64,000 bases of DNA from Arion vulgaris (Eukaryota > Mollusca > Gastropoda > Stylommatophora > Arionidae). Shown one piece after another: positions 53,765 through 63,955 of this stretch. The position numbers and the translations under genes are program-made. The notes beneath the pieces were generated by a model. It saw nothing but the letters and a program-made list of their open reading frames with translations. It searched no databases and was not told where the DNA came from. The DNA lies in NCBI GenBank assembly GCA_020796225.1, contig CM036762.1, positions 56,507,740-56,571,739 on the forward strand, in the 5' to 3' direction. Positions within the stretch are counted from its first letter, which is position 1; every line of letters begins with the position of its first letter.

Positions 53765-54240
53765 AGCAACTCTCTCATCATCATCAGGTGCCGTCTCCAC
53801 ATCGAAGGTTGGCTGCAATGAATCTCCAGCATCCTCTGTCTTTCGCCTTGGTGTTGCACACTGCCAGACTGTAACCTGTCCATTTCTTAAAGTTTCCTCC
53901 CACTTATCTCTCGGTCTTCCTCTTGCTCTTCAACTTTCCCTCTAGTAAAGATTTTATCATGGTGTCATGTCTTGTTATGTGCCCAAAATACTTTACTTAT
54001 CTGAATTTTATTTCTCTTAATAATTTTTCTTCATGCCTAGTTTTCCTAAAACTTGTTTATTTGTCTGTTTTTCTGTCCATGAAACTCTGCCTATTCTTCT
54101 ATATATCCACATCTCAAATGCATCAGTTCTGTCTTCTAACTGCTTGTTCATTGTCCATGTTTCCGAGCCATACATTTCTATAGGATATATATAGCATTTG
54201 ATCATTTGAGCAATCTCTATAAGATCATTTTCTTGTACTG
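53765..54240 (-). mobile_element. Sister copy of the 4.2-7.5-kb LINE, 3' end
   Basis: The minus frame at 54017-54289 reads MIKCYIYPIEMYGSETWTMN, RRIGRVSWTEKQTNKQVLGK and LGMKK, near-identical to 7024-7200. Beyond a frameshift it continues to the GGAGACGGCACCTGATGATG terminus at about 53765-53795. The upstream boundary at ~54240 cuts inside the RT tail. Confidence 0.85.
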
Positions 54241-54479
54241 TTATGGGGAGTGGGAGAGAGGAGGTGAGGGTTGGGCTTGCGTGTCTCAATAACCTGGAGA
54301 GCTAAATCCGACGTGAACATTGTTTATTACAGGGTTACTTAAGCTGGACAGGTCAATGGAGGTAGGTCAGTCTAAATGACGCAGTTGCAGAACCTTTTAA
54401 AGTGTTTTTTAAACACATTGTTCAACGGTTGGTGAATCATAAATTTAAATACAAATAAGATTCAAACCTTTATCAACAC

Positions 54480-54710
54480 GTCTTCGACCTAATCTCAGAC
54501 GGCGGTGGTATGACTGAGGGACAAACACAGACCTGTGGATGAAAACAGAACAGGAACCGATGACGACCCAGGCCAGGAGGAGGAAATGGCAATGGTCCTG
54601 TATACACTACGGAAGACATCGTCGAGTGTCATCAGACAAGCACTTGAATGAAACCCGCAAGGAAAAACTGTCATCCTAAACAAACCAGGCGACGGAGTCT
54701 GTTTTTTTAA
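54480..54710 (+). mobile_element. LINE RT C-terminal tail, decayed
   Basis: Frames read RKWQWSC, TLRKTSSSVIRQALE-stop-NPQGK and related pieces, the HTLRK..ALxWNPQGK layout with a stop in place of W. Frameshifted; non-functional. Confidence 0.6.
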
Positions 54711-55019
54711 CTGAATGATGATGATGAATTATCCTTGGAAACTATAGAGAAAATGTTAGAGAACCAGAAAATGGAGGAACTACAAGCCCTATGTGCTCCA
54801 GACTGACGAGAGCAGAGAAAGAAATGAAGAAGTCATGATTACAGGAGCTAGTAAGAGCTACTTGTGGCATTTCCTAACTGAGCTCAATGGTTTCGTAGTT
54901 CACGCAAAAAATATAATATCACAGAGCAGACTTCAAACCGATAGATAAGTTTCGTACAGGATCAAGTAACTAGGAAATAGATAGCTTATCGTGCACACTC
55001 ACACGCACGAAACGCACGC

Positions 55020-55085
55020 ACACAAGCATGCACGCACGCATGCAAGTACACAGACCCACCAACACACACACACATATATATATAT
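55020..55085. repeat. (CA)n/(CG-CA)n and (TA)n tract
   Basis: Purine-pyrimidine alternation, ACGCACGCACACAAGCATGC, then CACACACACATATATATATA. It is next to a repeat E start. Confidence 0.9.
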
Positions 55086-55087
55086 TG

Positions 55088-55990
55088 ATTGATTTATTGG
55101 GGCCATCATCATTAAGCTTCGGTGAATAACCGTGTGTGATCCAATCTCCTTCTTATACAGGAAGACCTCAGCGGCAGTACATGAACTCCGTAACACCGGC
55201 GAGGATCTCTGATATAGATTTGAAGATGATGATTTTATATACATGTTATTTTTGATATTTATAAAATGAGTTTAGCCTGGGTAGCAGCTTTCCAATCTAC
55301 TATTATGGGTTTTCAACTGCCATAAAATTTCACATGCAGCTAAGCAACAGATGATCAACAGCATTTTTATACCTACTTTGTGTTACCAGAGCCAAACATG
55401 GACATTGAGCAAAGCGCAGTCACAAAAATAACTACATGTGAAATGCGTTGCCTGCGAAAAGTTACCAACAACACAAGAAAAGACAGAATCACCAACATCA
55501 GCATAAGAAAGAAAGTTGGTACAAAACCGTACTTGAATTACATAGAGAAACAAAGAATGAAGTGGTTTGGCCACTTAATAAGAATGCATCCAAACTCCAC
55601 AGTATACAGAGTCTTCTACAACAGAACATCGGAAAGAAGGCAAGAGGAAGACCACGGAAAAGATGGTTAGATGGCATAGCAGAATCCTGTGAAAGAGAAA
55701 GATAACAATCACACAAGCCACCAGAACAGCGCAAGACAAAACAGAAAACCACGACACTGGGCAACAACCCGGTAGCAGTGTGACGACAAAAGAAAGAAAG
55801 AAGAAAGAACTGCCATGGGTTCATTTACGTGCTAAACTTGAGTACTGAACCTACGTTTTATCATCCTTCTCCGACACCACTAGGAACTTGCTCTCACTTA
55901 CTCTGAGAACCAGGATCTCTGAAAAAATATTCCGATCGCTCTACAAAGGGAACGAACCGGATTCTCGTTAACGAGATGCGAGCACCTACC
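55088..55990 (+). mobile_element. Dispersed repeat E split by a LINE tail
   Basis: The left half (55088-55323) has ATCATTAAGCTTCGGTGAAT and AGCAGCTTTCCAATCTACTA. The right half (55808-55990) has ATTTACGTGCTAAACTTGAG and CTCTCACTTACTCTGAGAAC. Together they match 25440-25870 in order with a 484-bp insert. Confidence 0.8.
55324..55807 (+). mobile_element. 5'-truncated LINE tail nested in repeat E
   Basis: Flanked by AACTGCCAT at 55315-55323 and 55808-55816 (9-bp TSD). Frames read IFIPTLCYQSQTWTLSKAQS, KITTCEMRCLRKVTNNTRKD, EKQRMKWFGHLIRMHPNSTV and GKKARGRPRKRWLDGIAES. This is an RT C-terminus with an YxSxTWTL-type segment. The 3' end is CACTGGGCAACAACCCGGTA and a GAAA-rich tail. Confidence 0.88.
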
Positions 55991-57009
55991 TTCCGACACA
56001 GACCTCCATAGACGAGAGGCATTCAGAAGGTAACCACATTGGTTATCTCACAATGTCTAATCAAAAGTTTGAAATTTATAACACTACTAGCAGAAATTTA
56101 CCGTCTTTGCACGGAATTTAGTTAATCTATTTGTAAAATCATTTAAAGAAAATGCCATCATTTCTCAAAATGCTTCTTATCAAAAATAATATTTTACTCA
56201 TGAAAGTTTGAAACTTTGTCGTTGGCCAACATAAGATTAAAATATCCCTCATTCCGATTGCCAGTAAAACCTGATACAATAGAATTTCCTTCCTGTGAAA
56301 GTTGATTTTAGTTTAAATCTAAACCACTTTTAAAGTTAATTCGTTATCCTTTTCCGCTGATCTTCCGAATAAACATAACCGTCCCTCATTTATATTGTCG
56401 GTAAAACTGATACAATTGAATTCCCGTGAAAGTTGAAAAATAACATTTGGCAAATTATATTTATTCAGATTATTAACTTATCGATGTGTTAAAATTTTTT
56501 TTTTTAAATTGGCGGAGCATGAGATTGAACATGTTGTCTTCAGTATAGCAGTCGAGCATCTTATGCATTCGTCTACAGAACTGACATGTTGAAATACCAA
56601 TAAATATGTTAGTATTCATGTGATGTGCGAAAGACATCACCGGACTATAACAAAAGGGTCGCTTTGCGCATCACGTGACCGCGAACGTCGTGAAAACATG
56701 GATAGACACTTTCGACGATTTCTACAAAGAATGACCATGTGCGTTAAGTTGGAATATCTTTATAGAAACGTACAAAAGTTTAGTTTTATAATTTTTCCCT
56801 TTTCATATCTATGAAAGCTACATTCTTGCCAAATTTCAATTTCGTAGGATATCCAGATATCTTCAAACAATTGGGACAGACATACAACGTAATTCAACTG
56901 ATTCTTATATATGTATAGATACACGACCATACACATTTCAACATCTGTATTATTCAACACAATCTCCATAAACGTGTTCGACTTTATGACAGCACGAAAC
57001 AACGGCATG
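55991..57009. other. No recognisable feature
   Basis: AT-rich sequence. The frames at 56620-56814 (+) and 56760-57008 (-) have no family signature. Confidence 0.4.
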
Positions 57010-57600
57010 TATTTCTAGCCTGTACTAGATTTTGTCTTGATACAGCCTTTTCTCGCTGCATGAATCACTCCCTCATCATCTTCAATCGTTGTCCTGCAGA
57101 GTCTATCTTGAAGTGAACCAAACTGATGAAACTCAGAGAGGGCCAAATTGGGACTAGAGGTTCAATGGAGTAGTACAGTAAAACCCAATTTTGGTGGTTG
57201 TTTCCTGTGCTGCCAGACTTGTGTGATGGCATGCGTTGTCGTGAAGGAGAAGCAGGTCTGTTGGCATCTTGTGGGTTGAACTCTGAGAAAACGCCGATTT
57301 CATTTTTTTCTTCAATGTGTTAATGTAAGCATGCACATTAATTGTCTTTCCTCTTAGCATAACATCCACAAGAATCATACATTCAATGTTCCAAAATACA
57401 TTGATCATAATCTTTCCAACAAAGGAATTGTCTTGAATTTCTATCTCTGTGTGACTGCGGATAACGTCGCTACATAGATCCTCATTTTTGTCTCAGGTTC
57501 AAAATGATGTCCCCAGGTTTCGTCACCTGTAGCGACAGCAGCCAAACACTTCTCACCCTCAACATTTAAACGTCCCACCATTAATCTATTTATTGGTTTG
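57010..57600 (-). pseudogene. mariner transposase relic
   Basis: Minus-strand fragments of a Tc1/mariner-type (mariner) transposase. GDETWGHHFEPETK at about 57500-57540 holds the first catalytic Asp. After stops and frameshifts, the 57154-57408 frame has RGKTINVHAYINTLKKKMKS and LLLLHDNACHHTSLAAQETT, with the second catalytic Asp (HDN). Downstream, FHQFGSLQDRLCRTTIEDDE is the C-terminal portion. The N-terminal DNA-binding domain is missing. Normal length is about 345 residues; roughly half remains. Terminal inverted repeats are not evident. Confidence 0.85.
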
Positions 57601-57734
57601 AATGTGCTGTGATCATTATTTGTGGACTAAAACTAACGTCTGTTAGTGTACTGTAAAAGGACTGTCATGATTTCATTTTTCAATGTATTATTGAAACTAG
57701 AATTCGTAGTATCTTTACTTTATATAAGGATTTC

Positions 57735-58065
57735 TACTTCTTCTTCTTCCGACCATAACGACCACCTTTTTACCCTTTCAGTCTTCTGAGCCAAATATAC
57801 TCAGACTCGTTTAATTTTTTAAATGACGCATAGCTAGTACATCGGCTAAATCAGTATACATTGCAACATAAATGCGTCTTGCGGTAAAATAATTTCAGTG
57901 AATGGTTAAACCACTCTTTGTGATTTGTATGGGATCTGAGTCTAAGGTCGATTGTACGTTGTCCAGTTATGCGCCAACCTAGGATACTCCCTAGACCTAC
58001 CCTAGTCGCCTCCTACGACACTCCTTGCAGGTCACAGGTTTACTATTCTTTGCTCCCACGACAGC
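57735..58065 (-). mobile_element. SINE-C copy split by a TTAA MITE
   Basis: The reversed SINE tail CTTCTTCTTCTTCCGACC lies at the left, and AAACCACTCTTTGTGATTTG resumes after the MITE. It ends at CCTTGCAGGTCACAGG..CTCCC. The family has ACTTGTTAAACC at the break, supplying the TTAA target. Confidence 0.8.
57773..57905. mobile_element. TTAA-target MITE (piggyBac-like), copy 1
   Basis: Left end CCCTTTCAGTCTTC after TTTA (57769-57772), right end GTGAATGG before TTAA (57906-57909). The interior TTTTTTAAATGACGCA and ATACATTGCAACATAAATGC match copy 2. TTAA specificity is typical of piggyBac-group elements. Confidence 0.7.
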
Positions 58066-58119
58066 CCAGGGCAAAATGATTTAAAGACGAAGTATTAACA
58101 ATTGTGCGAGTGTCCTCAT

Positions 58120-58312
58120 ATGTCTTGTCTATTCACTCTCGCATAAATGGCACGCCATCTGCCAGAGTATTGCACAAAGCATGTAGCTTCAGCAAAATTC
58201 TAGTGATCTCCGTAAAACAAAAATCGTGAACAGAACTGCAGCAGTCCGGATAGGAACCAACTCCCTTTCGAACACACTGCAAACGTCTTAATCACTTTAT
58301 CCACATAGAGCC
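58120..58312 (-). mobile_element. SINE-B copy
   Basis: Reversed. ATGGCACGCCATCTGCCAGA, GTATTGCACAAAGCATGTAG, and the head AACGTCTTAATCACTTTATC at the right. The B box is eroded. Confidence 0.75.
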
Positions 58313-58712
58313 ATCTTACTGTATATTAAAGCTATGCATAAAACAACTGGTTTACTGATTAATGTAAACCTGATACCTGATACATTCTCCACCAAATAAT
58401 AAGCTAAATACATGAGTTTGTGTCGTCTGGCTCATTTTGCTTAGTGAAAAAAGGTCAATTTTCTCCTACTTAATGGTATCATACATGCAAGGCTTTACTG
58501 TAATACTTGATGTCAGGGATTCTAAACCTGAGAATCATAACTACTTTGGGATAGAGGGCTCTCTGAAAGTGGGGTCTCTGGGCCTAGAGGCTTGTGCTCG
58601 CCTCTCTTCAAAGGACTTGGAAAATATCGAATATTTTCCAAAGATCTCAGATTTAAGTGTAAGTGAAATCGAGTTCGTGAAAATTAGTTATTATTAGTTA
58701 AAAAGTACTTAT

Positions 58713-58985
58713 ATGTTCATCGCAGCATCTGCCAGGTCTACAACCAGCCATATCGCAGCATCTCCCAGGTCTACAACCAGCCACATCGCAGCATCTCCCA
58801 GGTCTACAACCAGCAACATCCCAGCATCTCCCAGGTCTACAACCAGCAACATCGCAGCATCTCCCAGGTCTACAACCAGCCACATCGCAGCATCTCCCAG
58901 GTCTACAACCAGCAACATCGCAGCATCTCCCAGGTCTACAACCAGCAACATCGCAGCATCTCCCAGGTCTACAACCAGCCACATC
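58713..58985 (+). repeat. 33-bp minisatellite
   Basis: Eight units of CATCGCAGCATCTCCCAGGT plus CTACAACCAGCCA. Open in several frames on both strands because 33 is a multiple of three. It is GC-richer than its surroundings. Confidence 0.96.
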
Positions 58986-59455
58986 GCACAAATAAGTTCA
59001 GAACCCCTTCATTAAGACATGGTTGGTCATTTATTAACCCGATTCGTACTATCAAAATAAACAATATTATTGTGCATGTTAGTTATTTTTGGTATCAGAT
59101 CCCGCGGTTTCATTGAGATAAAACTGTCTTGTCCATGTAATCTTCCTATCAATCAGTAGCTTTTCTTTTAGCAAAAAGTAATTAGTTTGATTCAGATATT
59201 CTAAATGTGTTCTATTGTATTCCCAATCTGTCCTTTTTATGCAGCTTGCTATTCAAACATGACGCAAAATTCCATTAAGTGCAATAATATGGGGGTAATT
59301 ATGGTGTCTGTTTTTATCATCATTGGATATATATGTGTATTAACTCTTTCCGTACCGTGAGAATAATATTGAGTTCAGGCCACGATTGATTTGTGACATT
59401 AGAAGTTGTATCATACGTTTTGGGTTTACGTTGTTTGCAGTAGGTATCACGTTAA

Positions 59456-59592
59456 CCCTTTCACCATTGTTAGCTGATATACTGTCTCTATGTGTTTTTT
59501 TAAATGACGCAAAGCTAATATACTGGGTCAATTCAGGATACATTGCAAAGTAAATGCTTTCGGAGGACAAAAAAGATTATGGTGTGAAAAGG
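59456..59592. mobile_element. TTAA-target MITE (piggyBac-like), copy 2
   Basis: TTAA (59452-59455), then CCCTTTCACCATTG; the right end ATGGTGTGAAAAGG is followed by TTAG (59593-59596), a decayed TTAA. The interior TTTTTTTAAATGACGCAAAG and GATACATTGCAAAGTAAATG match copy 1. Confidence 0.75.
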
Positions 59593-59769
59593 TTAGAAAT
59601 CATAGGAATTATATCCTACAGAACTGCCCCAGTATGCAGACTTGAGAGGATAGAGGTGGCCCACTTACACCAGCGTCCAAGACAAACTGTATGGCGTGGC
59701 TGATAATCTGAGGCAATCTGAGAGAATCCGAAATCCCAATCTAATGAGAACGCAGAAGAAGATTTACCA

Positions 59770-60237
59770 TGCGATTAATAATATATCATCATCAAGGTGC
59801 GTATCCTTTATAGGACGTTGCTCTCTTTGCAGCACATCTGAAATTCACTCTGTCTCTTGCCAGTTCACCCACTTCGTCGATGGTCATGTTCATGCTTTCT
59901 TTAATATCTTGTATCCATCTTCTTCTTGGTCTGCCTCTGCGTCCTGGAACCCTGCCCTCTAGTATTGTTCTTTCCAGGCTATCGTGACGCTTGATGTGAC
60001 CAAAGTATGTAATTTTTCTGTATAGTATGTTGTTTATCAGCCAATTCTCTTTAACATTTAGTTCTTTCAGGACATCAGTGTTCTTTCTTTTTCTGTCCAT
60101 GGTATTCGTAGGATCTTTCTGTAGCATTTAGTTTCGAAGGACTGGATTTTCGTTCTTAATTTTTGTGTAATAGTCCATGATTCACAACCATAAGTAGCCA
60201 CTGGGAAAATTCATGCTCTCAATATTATATATCGTAT
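59770..60237 (-). mobile_element. LINE RT C-terminal tail (family R9), longest copy
   Basis: The minus frame at 59792-60127 reads VLKELNVKENWLINNILYRK, ITYFGHIKRHDSLERTILEG, RVPGRRGRPRRRWIQDIKES and NMTIDEVGELARDRVNFRCA. It lacks the GGCAGA expansion seen at 37556. Upstream, after a frameshift, FPVATYGCESWTIT and KIQSFETKCYRKILRI precede it. The 3' end is a GAT tract. Confidence 0.85.
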
Positions 60238-60240
60238 AAA

Positions 60241-60420
60241 TAACAGAAGCGGTTGAAAAACACTGTTTATGAAGCACACACAAAATAACAGAAGCAGTTG
60301 AAAAACACTGTTTATGAAGCACACACAAAATAACAGAAGTGGTTGAAAAACACTGTTTATGAAGCACACACAAAATAACAGAAGCAGTTGAAAAACACTG
60401 TTTATGAAGCACACACAAAA
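60241..60420 (+). repeat. 45-bp tandem repeat
   Basis: Four near-perfect units (60241, 60286, 60331, 60376) of AACAGAAGCRGTTGAAAAAC plus ACTGTTTATGAAGCACACAC plus AAAAT. An alternating GCGG/GCAG/GTGG site distinguishes them. The array abuts the 5' break of the R9 tail. Confidence 0.95.
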
Positions 60421-60549
60421 GACCAATCTAGAAATCTTTTCTTATCCGGACACTGTGAGGCAAAACTAATCTAGAGAAAATAAAAAGAAAGAAGATCTAA
60501 AATACCATTATGGAATGAAGCTGATAGTGGTATAATAATAATAATAATA

Positions 60550-61195
60550 ATTCCTCTCGTACCGTTATACGTTACATAGGGCCTGCAAGTAATTTCTCCA
60601 TACCGCTCTATCCTGGGCAACTCGCTCAATTTCCTCCATGGAACTGAGACAGATATTTTCTGCCTCTCTCAGCAAAGTTCGCTTCAGGGTCTCCCTAGGT
60701 CGACCTCTGTTTCTTGAACCCTTTGCATCCCACTTCAATGCCTGCTTTGATATTCGTTGATTATTTCTCCTCAAGGTGTGCCCAACATCTCTCCATCTTC
60801 TCTTTCTTATAACAGTTGTCACTAGTGGTTGACCAGACATGTCTCTGCTTTCATCACTTCTCCTGAATTCGTTCCATTTTATGTTCATTATTTTTCGCAG
60901 ACATCTATTTTCAAATGCATTCAACTTGCTTTCTATATCTTTAGTCATTTTCCAACTCTCGCTGGCATATGTTAGGATTGATACAACATTTGAATTGAAA
61001 ATTCGTAATTTAGTTTTAATACTATATAACTTGCAGTTCCATATTTTATTTAGACTTTTAAAAGCTGATGTTGCTTTGCCAATTCGTATCATAATAGTTG
61101 AATGGATTGAGTTAAATAAACTTTTTGACAGCTTGGTAGAATCCCGTTCTGTGCACACATAGCGCTCACATAGGTGCTGGGTCTTATTCAAATGG
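60550..61195 (-). mobile_element. LINE C-terminal region (family R6), longest copy
   Basis: An intact 208-residue minus frame (60565-61191). It holds MIRIGKATSAFKSLNKIWNC, FNSNVVSILTYASESWKMTK, IESKLNAFENRCLRKIMNIK, RWRDVGHTLRRNNQRISKQA, GSRNRGRPRETLKRTLLREA and WRNYLQALCNV. This is the RT tail of a LINE that ends with the (ATT)n tract at 60531-60552. It begins after the RT catalytic domain. The intact frame suggests it is younger than its sisters at 11800 and 42180. Confidence 0.88.
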
Positions 61196-61250
61196 ATCTA
61201 ATCCTACTTAAAGAATAACAAACAGAGCAGTTACATAAAAGCTTTGTCCA

Positions 61251-61860
61251 TTGTCTATTCCTAGGTGGAAGATGTAGTTGGCTGTCCACTCTTGCGGTTA
61301 AGCGTAGAGGTCTATCTATTGTCTATTCCTAGGTGGAAGATGTAGTTGGCTGTCCACTCTTGCGGTTAAGCGTAGGGGTCTATCTATTGTCTATTCCCAG
61401 GTGGAAGATGTAGTTGGCTGTCCACTCTTGCTGTTAAGCGTAGCGGTCTATCTATTGTCTATTCCTAGGTGGAAGATGTAGTTGGTTGTCCACTCTTGCT
61501 GTTAAGCGTAGCGGTCTATCTATTGTCTATTCCTAGGTGGAAGATGTAGTTGGCTGTCCACTCTTGCTGTTAAGCGTAGGGGTCTATCTATTGTCTATTC
61601 CTAGGTGGAAGATGTAGTTGGTTGTCCACTCTTGCTGTTAAGCGTAGGGGTACTATTGTCTATTCCTAGGTGGAAGATGTGAGTTGGTTGTCATCTTGCT
61701 GTTAAGCGTAGCGGTCTATCTATTGTCTATTCCTAGGTGGAAGATGTAGTTGGTTGTCCACTCTTGCGGTTAAGCGTAGGGGTCTATCTATTGTCTATTC
61801 CTAGGTGGAAGATGTAGTTGGCTGTCCACTCTTGCTGTTAAGCGTAGGGGTGGGAGCATT
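61251..61860 (+). repeat. 68-bp tandem array related to the leader of repeat E
   Basis: Nine units (starts 61251, 61319, 61387, 61455 and onward) of TTGTCTATTCCTAGGTGGAA plus GATGTAGTTGGCTGTCCACT plus CTTGCGGTTAAGCGTAGG. The reverse complement occurs once at 31581-31684 beside a repeat E copy. Confidence 0.95.
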
Positions 61861-61924
61861 AATTTGTGTACCAGGGTCAGATGAGTCGCCTGTGTTGTGT
61901 TATATCAGTGTTTATGTAGTGTGG

Positions 61925-62420
61925 TCTTGTTATTGTCTATCCATCTTTTTCTTGGTCTTCCCTTGGTTCTGTTACCTGATCTCTTTTTGTTGTATGCTTT
62001 GTCAACTATTAGAAATGTCTACCAAACATTTATTGTGGCATATGCCCTCAACCAACTCATGCATTGTCACAAAGATCTGTAGCTATCTCCTGCAACACCC
62101 TCCAGCACGTCCGTATATTATTCATCTGCCCGTCTGCCCAGCGTGTTCTTAGCGCGTTGGACTACGGGTGACAAGTCCTCTGTGAGTGCGGATTCAACTC
62201 CAGGGACTGGCAGAAAAGCCACAGGTTTCCCAGATTTGCGGTGTTCGTGACACCGAACCGAAGGGTTACGATGTCCATGACACCGAGCCGAAGAGCTTTC
62301 AGCTCAAGTGCTTCTGGAAAAAAAAAAAAAAATTATTCATCTCTAATTCTAAATCTCTTCTCCATGTATTTCTAGTGCCCATCGTCATCTTACAGCTTCC
62401 CAAATTTGTTTGGAAAAATA
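61925..62420 (-). mobile_element. LINE RT tail (R8-like) split by SINE-A
   Basis: Minus strand: NTWRRDLELEMNNIRTCWRV and LQEIATDL in shifting frames. The reading resumes across the SINE at ATTATTCATCT. It lies next to a second tail of the same family at 62460-62830. Confidence 0.65.
62128..62331 (+). mobile_element. SINE-A, copy 6, with perfect 11-bp TSD
   Basis: TTAGCGCGTTGGACTACGGG (A-box region), GATTCAACTCC (B box, two changes), body with CCAGATTTGCGGTGTTCGTG, A tail at 62318-62332. ATTATTCATCT flanks it at 62117-62127 and 62332-62342. Confidence 0.92.
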
Positions 62421-62459
62421 TATGTTTTGTTTACTCCCTCCCTCTCTCTGCATTTTTAT

Positions 62460-62830
62460 CCCAGATTGGGGCATAGACCCTACACCAACTCATGTCAAAT
62501 TTTTCTATCTCTATCTCCTGCAGCTCCCTCAAGCTCTTCTTTTTATTGTTGATCTATGTCTCCAAATCTTGTTTCCATGTATTTCTATGGTCCCTATTTC
62601 TTTCGCCATCCCTGTGGGTTCCAGAAAAGACCCTTCTTGTTATATTCATCTCTGATTTTCTCAAAGTGTGTCCTATCCAACGCCAACGTTTTTTTAACCT
62701 CTTGGTTTACTGGAGTATGTCTTGTTCTCTCCATAAGTTCCTCAATTGTGACCCTATCATACCATCTCAGTCTCTCTATTCTGCGCAGACACTAGTTGAT
62801 GAATGTTTGCAATTTATGCGTTATTATTTT
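62460..62830 (-). mobile_element. LINE RT tail (R8-like), uninterrupted
   Basis: Minus strand: LRRIERLRWYDRVTIEELME, RTRHTPVNQEV, KRWRWIGHTLRKSEMNITRR, RNTWKQDLE and a VYAPIW end. It matches 37380-37930 minus the nested insertion, but is frameshifted. Confidence 0.72.
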
Positions 62831-63640
62831 AGTCGTTCTCTATATTTCTGACCTATAAGCTTAACTGCTTTAACAAGAGAGTTATATATGGTCTACTCTT
62901 TGCCGAGAAAGATCCTTCCGTGGTCGATAATTTCCTAAAAGTTGCATCTTTGGCTTGAATACTAGAACATGTCCGGAGTGCAATGAAGATATTCCAAACT
63001 GAAACTCAAATTGGCTGTCCTTTAGAAGACATTGAAAGAGCACATTAATACAATCACAAGAATATCCCATACAAAACATGAACAGAAAAAAAACCAAGTA
63101 ATTCGTAAATTTTTTAATGGTAATGTGCCTTAATAGAACACACAAAATATTACAGTATATGGTTGAAAAGAGCTCGTCTCGCTAAAGTGAGAGAGAAAAA
63201 ATGTATTAAAAAATAAATAAAACAGAAAGAAACAAAACTTCATAAGCTTCTGCTTTTTCAGCCCAGATATGATCCATTTTCTCCACATTGAAAAAACCCA
63301 GCACTTGCTTGTGTTAACACAGAAGTCTGAATGCTGTTGAATTATTACTCCTCAACGTTGATGGAAATCCCTTTATTAGTTTAGAAAACGGTTTCTTATT
63401 AAAACAGACGATGCTTTCATCAACCATTTTGGAAACCTCCATTCACTGAAGGTGAATCAATTTATGATTATATTCATACATTATAGCTATTTCTATTTGT
63501 TTTCTGAACACAGAGCTACAGCCATTTCTTGTCGTAGGTTTATGTTTTATATATGTTTTATTCATGTCTGCAAGTAGATTTTACGCTGATTTGGATTACG
63601 TTTTCTAAAGTTCTGTATCGCGAATAAAAAGAAAATGTTA
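62831..63640. other. No recognisable feature
   Basis: AT-rich and gene-free. The frame at 62882-63145 (-) has one hydrophobic stretch but no family match. Confidence 0.4.
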
Positions 63641-63644
63641 ATAG

Positions 63645-63880
63645 ACGAAGGATTGACTTCATTGCACCGGGTTTGTACCCCCTATGGCTTGGTTGCTCTC
63701 CGCAGAAATGGCACTTCACATGCTGAGAGTATTACTCATAGCAGAACTCCCTAGTTCCGGCAACATACCTAGTCGTCTCTCAAAAAAATGCATTCGTGAG
63801 CAGAACGTGGAGGTCCAGATTCGAAACTATGACATTTGGAACGCAAGGCGTAATCACCTAGTCAGTCACATAGACCCCCA
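63645..63880 (-). mobile_element. SINE-B copy
   Basis: Reversed: GGATTGACTTCATTGCACCG, GAAATGGCACTTCACATGCT. The right end, GCGTAATCACCTAGTCAGTC, corresponds to the tRNA-like head. The frame at 63684-63905 is a by-product. Confidence 0.75.
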
Positions 63881-63955
63881 ATGTTCTTTATCCCGTTTTC
63901 TGTGATCATAGTCACATAGACCCCCAATGTTCTTTATCCCGTTTTCTGTGATCAC
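63867..63955. repeat. Two-copy 44-bp tandem duplication
   Basis: TCACATAGACCCCCAATGTT plus CTTTATCCCGTTTTCTGTGA occurs twice in succession, perfect over 40 bp. It overlaps the outer edge of the SINE-B head. Confidence 0.9.

Noticed and set aside
58698..59015. Apparent Cys-rich or Ser/Thr-rich repeat proteins
   Set aside because: The 33-bp array is open in three frames on two strands; no start context or flanking exon.
61805..62152. 115-residue hydrophobic frame with possible membrane segments
   Set aside because: It starts inside the 68-bp array and runs through the antisense of a LINE tail.
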